A DNA stretch of 17,624 bases from Saprospiraceae bacterium. Lineage in GTDB: Bacteria > Bacteroidota > Bacteroidia > Chitinophagales > Saprospiraceae. The position numbers were made by a program, and so were the translations under genes. The DNA lies in contig JADZFP010000469.1 of assembly GCA_020849825.1 (NCBI GenBank), positions 1-17,624 on the forward strand, given 5' to 3'. This document shows, in pieces, positions 1 through 7,731 of this stretch. The notes beneath the pieces are model-generated. The model had not been told where the DNA came from, made no database searches, and saw only the letters and a program-made list of their open reading frames with translations. Each line of letters begins with the position of its first letter. Positions within the stretch are counted from its first letter, which is position 1.

Positions 1-123
1 GACGGCGGCAATAAGACCCTGGAATACAGCGGCGCCAACATCGCCGTGACCGATCCCGGCAATTACACGATCGAGCTGCTGCTCAACGCGGCCGTTTATC
101 GCTACAAAATCACGAAGAACTGA
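1..123 (+). CDS. C-terminal fragment of a SusE/SusF-like outer-membrane protein (partial)
   Basis: An open frame runs in from the left edge and stops with TGA at 121-123, giving the last 40 residues of a protein. The end has the pattern I-A-V-T-D-P-G-N-Y-T-I-E-L-L-L, a short gap, then Y-x-Y-x-I-T-K-N. That alternating strand pattern (a G-x-Y-T-I strand and a closing Y-x-I strand) is typical of the last beta-sandwich domain of SusE/SusF-type surface glycan-binding lipoproteins of Bacteroidota. The family call rests on this short tail only; another secreted beta-sandwich protein would look similar. A strong terminator follows 27 bp later, so this is the last gene of its transcript. Confidence 0.45.
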   Translation, partial: DGGNKTLEYSGANIAVTDPGNYTIELLLNAAVYRYKITKN

Positions 124-150
124 TTTTACAGTTTTGTTGATTGATTATAA

Positions 151-187
151 AAGGAGCCGCCCCGCAGGGGGCGGCTCCTTCTTTTTT
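151..187 (+). terminator. Rho-independent terminator
   Basis: A perfect 13-bp stem (AAGGAGCCGCCCC at 151-163 and its complement at 168-180) closes a GCAG tetraloop and is followed by a T6 run at 182-187. It lies 27 bp after the stop of the left-edge plus-strand gene and ends that transcript. The A residues before the stem give only a weak reverse signal for the tnaA transcript coming from the other side. Confidence 0.9.
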
Positions 188-304
188 ACCGGGAATAATT
201 TGTTCGATAAACAAGTCAGACCAGACATTACAAACCGGTACGGCGGTAAAACTCAAAATCAATAAAAGCCCCCTCGAGAGCAGCAACAACCCTTTTAGTC
301 AAAT

Positions 305-336
305 CCTCGCATCCTCGCCTCCTCGCATCCTCATCC
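305..336. repeat. Four tandem 8-bp units at the 3' end of tnaA
   Basis: Four consecutive 8-bp units read CCTCGCAT, CCTCGCCT, CCTCGCAT and CCTCATCC on the plus strand. The last unit contains the tnaA stop codon (TCA at 331-333 on the plus strand), so the array starts exactly where the coding region ends. The remaining spacer, 188-304, shows nothing I can name. Confidence 0.65.
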
Positions 337-1710
337 CAAAGGCTCGAAATGCGCCGTAAAGTGCCGCAAAAACGGCTGCTCGAACGTGATTTTGAACCCG
401 TGCGTATTGTGCCGGTTGGCCAATACCGCGTCAAAAACCTCGCTCACGTAATCGATGTGGCTTTGCGTATACACACGGCGCGGTATCGCCAGGCGCACCA
501 GTTCGTGCGCAGCGGGAATCATCTGCCCATCGGCGTCGTATTTGCCAAACATGGCCGACCCGATCTCCACGGCGCGTACGCCGCCCAACTGGTACAATTC
601 ACACACCAGCGCCTGCCCCGGGTATTCGTGCGGCGGAATGTGCGGATACAAGGCGCCCGCATCCACGTACACGGCATGGCCGCCTACCGGATAGATGATC
701 GGCACGCCCTTGGCGCGGATATTTTCACCCAAATAAGCCGTCGAGCGGGCCCGGTAGCGCAGATAATCGGGCTCGAAACCCTCCTCCAGACCCACGGCAA
801 TGGCTTCCAGATCACGCCCGGCCAGACCGCCATAGGTTGTAAAACCTTCGGTAATGATGAGCAGGTTGGTGAGTTCGTGGGTCAGTTTTTCATCGCGAAG
901 CGTGAGAAAGCCCCCCATATTGACCAGGGCGTCTTTTTTTGCGCTCATGACGCAGGCATCGGCCAGACTGCACATTTCGTGCGCGATTTCGAGGTAACTT
1001 TTCGACTCGAATTCCGGCTCGTGCTGGTGTACGAAGTAGGCGTTTTCGGCAATGCGGCACATGTCGAGCACCAGCGGGATATGAAACCGGTGGCAGATTG
1101 TGGCAACCGCCCGGGCATTGGCCATGCTCACCGGCTGGCCGCCACCGCTGTTGTTGGTGACCGTGAGCACCACGGCCGCTACGTTGGCGGGGCCGCGCGC
1201 CTCGACTTCTTTGGCCAGCCGCTCCGTATCCATATTGCCTTTGAACGGGAAAGGGCTTTCCCGGTCGGCCGACTCCGGACAGGGAAAATCAACCGCTTCC
1301 GAACCGCTGAATTCAATATTGGCTCGGGTGGTATCGAAGTGTGTATTGGAAAAAAACACCTTTCCCGGGCCGCCCAGATGGCTGTACAGGATGCGTTCGG
1401 CAGCCCGGCCCTGGTGCGTAGGCAGGATGTGCGGCATACCGGTTACGTGCCTGACGGCGTGTTCGAAACGGGTCCAGGAGCGGGCGCCCGCGTACGATTC
1501 GTCGCCTTCCATCATGGCCGCCCACTGCCGGCTGCTCATGGCCGAAGTGCCCGAATCGGTCAGCAGATCGATCAAAACCTGGTCGGAATTGAGTAAAAAG
1601 GGGTTGTAATGGGCTTTTTTTAAAAATTCGTTGCGCTCCGATTCGGTAGTCATCCGGATGGGCTCCACCATTTTGACACGAAAGGGCTCGAAGATGGTTT
1701 TGAATTGCAT
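331..1710 (-). CDS. tnaA: Tryptophanase (tryptophan indole-lyase)
   Basis: A PLP-dependent beta-eliminating lyase of 459 residues, close to the 471 of E. coli TnaA, which splits tryptophan into indole, pyruvate and ammonia in the cytoplasm. Visible family blocks are the N-terminal EPFR...EP, NPFLL and IDLLTDSGT (about 38-55), THQGR (98-102), the PLP-site SAKKD (Schiff-base lysine probably K259), YGGLAGRD and IPRRVYTQSH. Tyrosine phenol-lyase is the close relative. Here the C-terminal stretch reads GVRAVEIGS, as in tryptophanases, where tyrosine phenol-lyases carry an arginine in place of the isoleucine, so tryptophanase is preferred. The gene starts 20 bp after the nosY stop and may be read through from the nos transcript. 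No separate promoter word was seen. The start is the only ATG before the conserved N-terminus. Confidence 0.92.
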   Translation of the reverse strand: MQFKTIFEPFRVKMVEPIRMTTESERNEFLKKAHYNPFLLNSDQVLIDLLTDSGTSAMSSRQWAAMMEGDESYAGARSWTRFEHAVRHVTGMPHILPTHQGRAAERILYSHLGGPGKVFFSNTHFDTTRANIEFSGSEAVDFPCPESADRESPFPFKGNMDTERLAKEVEARGPANVAAVVLTVTNNSGGGQPVSMANARAVATICHRFHIPLVLDMCRIAENAYFVHQHEPEFESKSYLEIAHEMCSLADACVMSAKKDALVNMGGFLTLRDEKLTHELTNLLIITEGFTTYGGLAGRDLEAIAVGLEEGFEPDYLRYRARSTAYLGENIRAKGVPIIYPVGGHAVYVDAGALYPHIPPHEYPGQALVCELYQLGGVRAVEIGSAMFGKYDADGQMIPAAHELVRLAIPRRVYTQSHIDYVSEVFDAVLANRHNTHGFKITFEQPFLRHFTAHFEPLG

Positions 1711-1730
1711 GATGTTTTATGATTTCTACT

Positions 1731-2498
1731 TCAAAGGTCTTTTTTCCTGAATACCCGCTCCGCCCAGATCATCGGCAACAGCACCCACAAAGCCAGACAG
1801 CCGTAAGCCAGCGCAACACCCATTGGACTACCCAAAAATTCGTTGAATACCGCGCCGGTATAACCCATCAGGGCCGAAACGTCGAGCTGCAACAACATGA
1901 GTATCCGGCTCAGATCGACCGGATTGAGGAAGGTCAGCACCAGCGTGGGTTTTTCCAGCGGATAATCGCTGAATGCAAAAAGCAGCACCAGCACCAGGCC
2001 GTCGTACAGAATGGAAAAACAAAACCACAACAGCAAAGCCAGGCCGATGCCCCGCGCTTTGTCGCGGGTGAGCACGGCGGCCAGAAAAGCCAGCGAGACA
2101 AAAACCAGCGTCAGCAGAACACCGACCACAAGCAGCGTAAAACCGCGCGGATCGGGGGCGAATACGGCCACCGGAAGCCCGATGCCGAATAAAAACGCGG
2201 CCACCAGCGCCCCGCCGACCCCGGCGTATTCGGCGCCCAGAATCGTACGGCGGCTCACCGGTTGCGCCACCAGCAATTCGATGAATTCGTAGGAATTGTA
2301 AAAATGAATGGTCGAAAAGATCACACTCACCAGCGGCGCCACGATCAAAACAATATTCAACAAACTCATCAAACTTTTCGAGCCGTCGCCTTCGAGATTG
2401 AAAAATGTGAGGGCCGAGGCGAATAAAAACGCGGCGTACCCCAACACAATCCGGTTGCGCAGTATGTCGTAAAGAACGTATTTGGCAATTTTCAGCAT
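1731..2498 (-). CDS. nosY: NosY, membrane permease of the NosDFY maturation transporter
   Basis: A polytopic ABC-2-type permease of 255 residues in the inner membrane, partner of the NosF ATPase and periplasmic NosD, needed to mature the copper centres of N2O reductase. About six hydrophobic segments are visible (roughly 17-34, 44-64, 92-114, 119-142, 150-176, 227-246). The N-terminal MLKIAKYVLYDILRNR and the motif NPVDLSRI (192-199) are typical of NosY. The frame is open up to an ATG at 2600, which would add 34 hydrophilic residues unlike the family N-terminus, so I chose the ATG at 2498; neither start has a clear ribosome-binding site. In most clusters nosY directly follows nosF. Here two genes and a repeat-rich spacer lie between them. 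tnaA follows after 20 bp. Confidence 0.9.
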   Translation of the reverse strand: MLKIAKYVLYDILRNRIVLGYAAFLFASALTFFNLEGDGSKSLMSLLNIVLIVAPLVSVIFSTIHFYNSYEFIELLVAQPVSRRTILGAEYAGVGGALVAAFLFGIGLPVAVFAPDPRGFTLLVVGVLLTLVFVSLAFLAAVLTRDKARGIGLALLLWFCFSILYDGLVLVLLFAFSDYPLEKPTLVLTFLNPVDLSRILMLLQLDVSALMGYTGAVFNEFLGSPMGVALAYGCLALWVLLPMIWAERVFRKKDL

Positions 2499-2608
2499 GG
2501 CAGCAACAGGTCGGGCTTTCTTTTCAGCACAAGTTACGCCGTCCGGCTCGCCTGTAAAAGGCAGCGTCGCGGCAGCAGTTGAAGAATATTTGGTCATCAT
2601 GATTTATG

Positions 2609-2721
2609 GTTGATGAGGGTCGATGAGGTTGATAAAGTTTATGAAGGGGTTGATGAGGTTGATAAAAGGAGGGTGGGTGCTCTCGTTTTTTCCCTTCATC
2701 AACCCTTATCAACCCCTTTTT
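2609..2721. repeat. Tandem plus inverted repeat tract between the barrel gene and nosY
   Basis: On the plus strand 2609-2671 is built of 9-10 bp units such as GTTGATGAG, GTTGATAAA and GTTTATGAA. After a short non-repeat gap, 2694-2716 carries inverted copies (CTTCATCAACCC, TTATCAACCCC). Transcribed from the minus strand, the tract could fold into a long imperfect hairpin right after the stop of the barrel gene (2722-2724) and before nosY. Units of the same family (TTATCAACC, TATAAACC) recur in the spacer before nosF. Confidence 0.75.
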
Positions 2722-3615
2722 TCAAAACATCCAGGCCAGGTTCACAACAAAACGCTCGTGTGCCCTGGTGTAGCCGCCGGCGAGGTGTTGACTGACGGGG
2801 GCTTTCACCGTGGCGCCCAGGGTGATGCCCTGAAAATACACGTCGAGCCCCGCCGTGGCCAGCAGGCAATCGCCGCCGGTATAGTCGAGCAATTCTCCCT
2901 GGTGGTAATCTTTTTCGGAGCGTTCGTACAACACGCCGCCATTGGGCAGGATGGCCAGGCCCTTGTTCCATTCTTTCCAGTAAAACAGTCGGGCGCCGGC
3001 CGAAAAGCGGTTGCCGAACTGGTAGTGGTCGGGGCTTTTGCCCGTGTACCGGAACGTCGCGTCGGTATTGAGCCCGACCTGCCGGAAACGCAGGGTATAG
3101 ATGCCGCTGAGCAGTGCGTCCCAGCCGCCAGTACCCCGCTGAAGACCGGGCTCGTCGGTATAGGCGGGGTTGAAACGGCCGGTCGGCAATTTGGCGCCGC
3201 CGCCCAGTTGCAACTGATGCCGCCAGGCGCCGCAGCGGATATTATTGACCACGGCATAAGTAGCCAGCAACGAAACGTCGCCGAAACCCGTGGAGCGCTC
3301 GGTCACATCGCCGGCCTGGCTTTCGAGAAAATGAAACGGCACGGCAGCCAGCACCTGCACGCGCGCAAACGGGTTGAAACGCCCCCACAACTCAAGGCTG
3401 CGGAAACGGTCGTTCGAAAAACCGGGCTCTCCGTGGTGCGTGTACGGGTGTTCGATATCAAAACGGCTGTCGTATCCGCGCAGACCGATCACGTTGCGGT
3501 GGTATTGCGGCAGAACGCCGAAATATGGCCCCCCGACGGAGCATCCGCAAACGTCGCAGGCAAAAGTATGGGCCTGAAAAAACAGAAAAACGAGCAGCAA
3601 AAAGAGATTTTTCAT
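2722..3615 (-). CDS. Small outer-membrane beta-barrel protein with N-terminal CDVCGC motif
   Basis: A 297-residue exported protein of unknown function. Residues 1-19 form a signal peptide ending in HTFA. The mature protein would start exactly at Cys20 with the motif CDVCGC (C20, C23, C25), a possible metal or thiol site, or a lipid-anchored Cys. The rest is alternating beta-strand sequence rich in aromatic and glycine residues and ends in NLAWMF, whose terminal Phe is typical of outer-membrane barrels. The segments FGDVSLLATYAV and GGGAKLPTGRF resemble the transporter/phenol-degradation MetA-like barrel family. It lies 71 bp after the RIC gene and before nosY, so a role in copper handling or envelope access for N2O reductase is possible, but nothing in the sequence proves it. 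ATG at 3613-3615 directly precedes the signal peptide. Confidence 0.7.
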   Translation of the reverse strand: MKNLFLLLVFLFFQAHTFACDVCGCSVGGPYFGVLPQYHRNVIGLRGYDSRFDIEHPYTHHGEPGFSNDRFRSLELWGRFNPFARVQVLAAVPFHFLESQAGDVTERSTGFGDVSLLATYAVVNNIRCGAWRHQLQLGGGAKLPTGRFNPAYTDEPGLQRGTGGWDALLSGIYTLRFRQVGLNTDATFRYTGKSPDHYQFGNRFSAGARLFYWKEWNKGLAILPNGGVLYERSEKDYHQGELLDYTGGDCLLATAGLDVYFQGITLGATVKAPVSQHLAGGYTRAHERFVVNLAWMF

Positions 3616-3686
3616 AGGAATACGAATGGCATGGCACGGCGGTACGTGCCGGTTGACAGGTAGATTATGCTGAAAAATCAGGTGAT

Positions 3687-4427
3687 TCAGCGGGCTGCTA
3701 CGACGCGGGCTTCCAACTCGATTGCTTTGGGAAACAGGACGTTGTTTTCCAGAAAAATGTGCTGGTGAAGGTCGCGTTCGAGTTGCTGCAGTTTGGCGAA
3801 AGTGACGCGGTAACTATTGCAGGCATCGGCCGGCAGCGCGTAATCGTGGGTAAGCGTACGAATCCGGCGCAGCAGATCGCCAGCCGAATCGTGCTCATGC
3901 TCCATCATCCGGATCGGGTTCTGGGCCGTGCCAAAAGGCGGCGCAATCACCGGATCGCCGTGCCGGCTTGCCTCAGAAAGCCGTACGATGTACGGGAAAA
4001 GGATGTGCTCTTCTTTTTTCAGGTGCTCTTCCAGTTCTTCCTGAAGGGCGGCAAAAGCGACGAAAACTTCGCGCAATTCCGGATGGCGTTCGCCGTGCAC
4101 GCGGGCAATTTTGGCCGTGTATTCGCGCAACAGGGGAAGTTCGCTGAGCAAATAGCGGTGATGGGTGTGTACGATGTATTCGGCCAGGAAACCGGTATCC
4201 CAGGCATGAAAGTCCTGGGAAGGCAGAAGGTCTTCGGAAGGCAGGGTTTCGAGTTCGTTTCTGACGGTATCGGTATTCACCCCGATTTCGGCGCAGGCTT
4301 GTGCCAAAGGTTTTCGGCCCTTACAGCAGAAATCGATGCCGTATTTTTTAAACACGTTGGCAGCGTGGTGATTGGCAGCGACAAATTGCGCGACGGTGGG
4401 TTCGACAGTAAGCAGATCGGATTCCAT
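3687..4427 (-). CDS. ric: RIC/ScdA/YtfE-type di-iron iron-sulfur cluster repair protein
   Basis: A cytoplasmic protein of 246 residues that repairs iron-sulfur clusters damaged by nitric oxide or peroxide. The N-terminal DUF542/ScdA_N domain is recognised by TVAQFVAANHHAANVFKKYG followed by GIDFCCKG with the paired Cys34-Cys35. A hemerythrin-like domain follows, with likely iron ligands in THHRY (H89/H90), ERHPEL (H115), HLKKEEHILFP (about 135-144), MMEHEHD (H177/H179) and HQHIFLENNVLFP (H221-E227). The frame is open to an ATG at 4520, but the 31 extra residues are unlike the family and the DUF542 domain starts right after the ATG at 4427, so that start is used. It sits 95 bp after nosF. Its place in a nos locus fits defence against nitric oxide met together with N2O. 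Confidence 0.88.
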   Translation of the reverse strand: MESDLLTVEPTVAQFVAANHHAANVFKKYGIDFCCKGRKPLAQACAEIGVNTDTVRNELETLPSEDLLPSQDFHAWDTGFLAEYIVHTHHRYLLSELPLLREYTAKIARVHGERHPELREVFVAFAALQEELEEHLKKEEHILFPYIVRLSEASRHGDPVIAPPFGTAQNPIRMMEHEHDSAGDLLRRIRTLTHDYALPADACNSYRVTFAKLQQLERDLHQHIFLENNVLFPKAIELEARVVAAR

Positions 4428-4522
4428 AAACAGAGGAATAAAAAGGTGAAAGGGCAGCGTATTCCAAACAGTATTCCGGGGGCAAAAATCTTTCTGGCGG
4501 CATATACAGGGCATGAGCACGA

Positions 4523-5251
4523 TCAGGCCGATGCCTGATTCTCGTTGGCGTGGCGGCGCATGACATTGGCGATGGCCAGACCGAGCCGCGTTTCGCCGGT
4601 TTCGGTTTTCAAAGTTTCTATGTCTTTAAAAAATTGCAGTTTGCCGTCCATCAAATACATCACGTGCGTACTGATATCATCCAGATCGCTCAGGATATGC
4701 GAAGTGACAATGATGACCCGGTCCGTATTTCTTTCCCGCAAAATTTTGGCTTTGAGCACCTCGGCCGCCAGTGGATCGAGGCCGGCGGTAGGTTCGTCGA
4801 GAATGAGTACCGAAGGGCGGAAAATAAAAGCCAGGGCGGCGCTGACCTTTTGCCGGGTGCCGCCCGACAGGGCGCGCAGGGGCTTGTCGAACATGGCTTT
4901 CAGGCCAAATTCGTCGAGCAACTCTTCATCGACGTTTTCAGGGTAGCCACGCAAGTCGCGCATCATATCGAACAACTGGCCGATGCGCATATTGTCGGGG
5001 TAACGCCCGATCTGCGGCATATAACCGATGCTCGCGCGGTAAGCGTCGGAGCGCGTAAGGTCAGCGCCCTCGAACTGCAAAGAACCGGTATCCGGCCGGG
5101 CCATACCCAGCAGGCATTTCAGCAGGGTTGTTTTGCCCGAGCCGTTGGGCCCGATCAATGCGATCGACTGCCCGGCGCTAAACTCGGCTTCGATGCCGTC
5201 GAGCGCCCTCAAACGGCCAAATTGTTTTGTCAGATTATGTATGGCAATCAT
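4523..5251 (-). CDS. nosF: NosF, ABC-type ATPase of the NosDFY maturation complex
   Basis: A 242-residue cytoplasmic ATP-binding subunit that drives NosY and works with NosD in assembling the copper sites of N2O reductase. The motifs are complete: Walker A GPNGSGKT at 34-41, Q-loop at YMPQIGRYPDNM (78-89), signature LSGGTRQK at 128-135, Walker B VLILDEPTAGLD at 148-159, and switch histidine in VTSHILSD near 184. The Q-loop segment IGYMPQ...YPDNM is usual in NosF and helps separate it from general ABC ATPases, as does its position after nosD. The start ATG lies directly after the repeat-filled spacer 5252-5408, without a clear ribosome-binding site. The usual partner nosY is not next but about 2 kb further on. 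Confidence 0.93.
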   Translation of the reverse strand: MIAIHNLTKQFGRLRALDGIEAEFSAGQSIALIGPNGSGKTTLLKCLLGMARPDTGSLQFEGADLTRSDAYRASIGYMPQIGRYPDNMRIGQLFDMMRDLRGYPENVDEELLDEFGLKAMFDKPLRALSGGTRQKVSAALAFIFRPSVLILDEPTAGLDPLAAEVLKAKILRERNTDRVIIVTSHILSDLDDISTHVMYLMDGKLQFFKDIETLKTETGETRLGLAIANVMRRHANENQASA

Positions 5252-5408
<157 letters not shown>

Positions 5409-6638
5409 TTACAGCGCTTTCATCGACGGGGTATCGTCGCGCAGGTTTTCGGGGGTGAGCGAGGGGATGACTTTTTCTGCGCGATCGAGCAGCGTGACCA
5501 TAAAACTGCGCCAGAGCATCATGGCATAGGGCATGTCTTCGGCGATGCGGGCATAGAGGCTGACCGGGCGGTAGGGCACGTCGCCGACGCCGTCGCGGGC
5601 GAGGTCGTATCCTTCGTATTTGTCCCAGTAGTTGCTCTCCAGTGTATTGAGTACCAGGGCGTTGTTGGTAGCGATATCGAAGGTGTTGGCCCAGAAGTTG
5701 TTGCGGGTAAAGAGATTGCCGTCGCAGCTGGCCTGGAGTTTGATGGCCCAGCCGTTTTGGCGAAACGTGTTGTGTTCGAAGCGGCAGCGGGAACAACCTT
5801 CCATATAAATACCCGTGGTATTGCGCTGGAATTCGTTGTCGATTATCTGGCTGTCGCTGATGTCTTTGAGCAGAATACCGTAAGCCGAGCTACCCTGGTT
5901 TTCATGGAAACGGTTGCCGTGCATGGTGACCCGGCGGGAGTACATGACCGCCACGCCGGCGCCGTTGCGGTAGAAGGTATTGTTTTCGTAATGGTCGTTG
6001 TGCGAAAACATGAAGTGCAGTCCGTAGCGCAGGTTGCCCTCGCTGTGGTTGTTGCGGATAAACGAATTGGTGACGAATTCAAAATAAATCCCGTCGCGGT
6101 GACCGGCAGCAAAGTTGTCGGCGATGGTCAGGCTGTCGCATTTCCAGGCGTGAACGCCATTGCCACTGGTCTGTTCGACTGTGCCGGAGGCTTGCAGGTG
6201 ATTGCCCGTGACGACGCAACTGACGCAGTTGGAGAGGTAAATGCCGAAATAGTTGTTTTCCAACCGGTTGCCCCAGATGTACACATAACGGGCATTGTAC
6301 ACTTTTATGCCGGCATAGTCTTCCAGACCGGCAGACGGCGAATTGGCAACCCGGAATCCGCTGACACTCACGTAGTTGGAACGAACGCTGAGCGGCTGGA
6401 GGCGATTTGCTCCGTCGAGCAACGGCCAGTCAAGTCCGATAAGGGTAAGCGGCCGGGTAATTTCGAAACCCGCTGTATCACGGTATTCACCGCCGTGCAC
6501 AAAAACGGTATCGAAGGGCTGCGCCTGCGCCAATGCTTCCCGCAGGCCCATTTTTCCGGGGCCGGCATGCAGGCTGCGCGACCAGGCGGCCGCGGCGCAA
6601 AGGCCAAGAACTATCACAACGAGCAGGGTCTTTTTCAT
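5409..6638 (-). CDS. nosD: NosD, periplasmic right-handed beta-helix maturation protein
   Basis: A 409-residue periplasmic protein needed for copper-site assembly in N2O reductase; it is the periplasmic partner of NosF/NosY. Residues 1 to about 25 form a Sec signal peptide (MKKTLLVVIVLGLCAAAAWS). The body is a series of parallel beta-helix turns, seen as repeated N-N/G-N steps such as GNRLENNYFGIYLSN, GNHLQASG, NNHSEGNLRYGLHFMFSHN, ENNTFYRNGAGVAVMYS, GNRFHENQG and NNFWANTFDIAT, ending in the family-typical SNYWDKYEGYDLARDGVGDVPYRP. Length is normal for NosD. It starts 12 bp after the stop of the NosL fusion, so the two are likely translated from one message. The stop is followed at once by the repeat-filled spacer. 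Confidence 0.94.
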   Translation of the reverse strand: MKKTLLVVIVLGLCAAAAWSRSLHAGPGKMGLREALAQAQPFDTVFVHGGEYRDTAGFEITRPLTLIGLDWPLLDGANRLQPLSVRSNYVSVSGFRVANSPSAGLEDYAGIKVYNARYVYIWGNRLENNYFGIYLSNCVSCVVTGNHLQASGTVEQTSGNGVHAWKCDSLTIADNFAAGHRDGIYFEFVTNSFIRNNHSEGNLRYGLHFMFSHNDHYENNTFYRNGAGVAVMYSRRVTMHGNRFHENQGSSAYGILLKDISDSQIIDNEFQRNTTGIYMEGCSRCRFEHNTFRQNGWAIKLQASCDGNLFTRNNFWANTFDIATNNALVLNTLESNYWDKYEGYDLARDGVGDVPYRPVSLYARIAEDMPYAMMLWRSFMVTLLDRAEKVIPSLTPENLRDDTPSMKAL

Positions 6639-6650
6639 CGTTTTATCTGG

Positions 6651-7688
6651 TTAGAATTCGCTGTGTAGCTGCGTCCAGTTCCATACTTCGCCGCCGAGTT
6701 GCGCTTTTACCTGCTCCAGTTGCGCCGCATCGCCAAAAGCCGCCACTTCGGAAGCCATGGGCGTTTTCAGTTTTTCGCTGTACAGGTAGGTCGCCGTTTC
6801 GGCCGGGATAAGCGTACCGGCCGCCGCGTGATTGACGACGTAGCGTTCCGCGATCTGATCGGCAGCTATGGTGTTGTTTTTCTGGAAACGGATAAAGCAG
6901 TTGACATCATCGAATTTGTATGCCTTGCCTTTTTTTGTCACCAGCTCGGCGCCGTAGTGCTGATCCATCAGGGTCATTTTACAGAGATCGCAGTTGTCTT
7001 TTCCCCAACGGATCGGCTGCGGACCGCTGCCTGCGCAGGAGCTGAGCACAAGCACGCCCGTTGCCAGCAAAGCGACAACCAGGGCCGGCGATGCGCCGGC
7101 GGCGGCCAGGCGGCGTTTGCGGGCCATCCACCATTCGGCGACAACGACAAAGAACGATACGGCCGTCACGACCATCAGTATCCATCCGCCGATATCGGGC
7201 ACCGACCAGGCTTCGAAATTGAGCAGTTTTTTGTAGCCAATCAGGGGCGGCTGGTAGGCCATGCCCGGAATCACGATCGGGGCGGAGGGGTCAAGATTGT
7301 GGCCGTACTGGTAGCCCCAACTCCAGAAATCATACATGGCCAGCGAATCGCCGATGGCCAGCAGGACGTAATAGGTAATCGCCGACCACATACGGCCGAT
7401 GAGGGCGAGGATGAGGCAAATCGCCGAAGCGGCCATGATCAGTTTGCCCAGGTATTGAAATTCGGGAAACATATCTACAGAAATCGCCGCCATGCCGATA
7501 TAGTGGTTGAGCGCGCTGATCACCTTGACGTCGCCGGTGAGGGTATTGTACCAAATTTTCATGGTCAGCCCCTCCGGATATTGCGGCGCTAACAGATAGA
7601 TTTCCCAAATCGGAACAACAAGCATGAGCAGGAGCGAAAGCGCGCCCACAGCCAGAATGATTCTGCTGTACGTACTGATCTTTTTCAT
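6651..7688 (-). CDS. nosL: Fusion: polytopic membrane domain plus NosL-type copper chaperone domain
   Basis: A 345-residue protein with two parts. The N-terminal part (1-187) is an inner-membrane domain with hydrophobic segments at about 8-33, 83-98, 102-118 and 167-187; its function is unknown to me. The C-terminal part (about 219-341) is NosL-like, with the metal-binding motif NCDLCKMTLMD (C233, C236, M238) and KFDDVNCFIRF; NosL hands Cu(I) to N2O reductase. Between them, M188-ARKRR followed by a hydrophobic stretch ending LSSC (C218) looks like a complete lipoprotein signal peptide inside the protein. Predicted topology puts RKRR in the cytoplasm and the NosL part in the periplasm. The frame is open throughout, with no stop or frameshift. 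It may stay a fusion, be cut by signal peptidase II, or have an internal start at 7127. Gene neighbours fasciclin and nosD fit NosL. Confidence 0.88.
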   Translation of the reverse strand: MKKISTYSRIILAVGALSLLLMLVVPIWEIYLLAPQYPEGLTMKIWYNTLTGDVKVISALNHYIGMAAISVDMFPEFQYLGKLIMAASAICLILALIGRMWSAITYYVLLAIGDSLAMYDFWSWGYQYGHNLDPSAPIVIPGMAYQPPLIGYKKLLNFEAWSVPDIGGWILMVVTAVSFFVVVAEWWMARKRRLAAAGASPALVVALLATGVLVLSSCAGSGPQPIRWGKDNCDLCKMTLMDQHYGAELVTKKGKAYKFDDVNCFIRFQKNNTIAADQIAERYVVNHAAAGTLIPAETATYLYSEKLKTPMASEVAAFGDAAQLEQVKAQLGGEVWNWTQLHSEF

Positions 7689-7731
7689 GATAAAGAGAGA
7701 AGTTTGGAATGGTTTCCGGCGGCAAGGGTTG

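Noticed and set aside
349..1596. A 415-codon open frame antisense to tnaA
   Set aside because: It lies wholly within tnaA, which is intact and well conserved, and the product has no family character.
331..1710. Tyrosine phenol-lyase as the identity of the PLP lyase
   Set aside because: The C-terminal segment VRAVEIGS follows the tryptophanase pattern and lacks the arginine expected in tyrosine phenol-lyase at that place.
2499..2600. N-terminal extension of NosY to an ATG at 2600
   Set aside because: The 34 extra residues are hydrophilic and low-complexity, while the family N-terminus MLKIAKYVLYDILRNR starts at 2498. It cannot be fully excluded.
3633..3650. Short inverted repeat GGCACG-N6-CGTGCC between the RIC and barrel genes
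   Set aside because: Only a 6-bp stem with no T run; too weak to call a terminator or operator.
2623..3663. A plus-strand open frame of 346 codons over the repeat tract and barrel gene
   Set aside because: Its start lies in the tandem repeat tract and the rest is antisense to the barrel gene, which has a signal peptide and a barrel-type C-terminus.
4428..4520. N-terminal extension of the RIC protein to an ATG at 4520
   Set aside because: The extra 31 residues are unlike DUF542 proteins, whose conserved domain begins right after the ATG at 4427.
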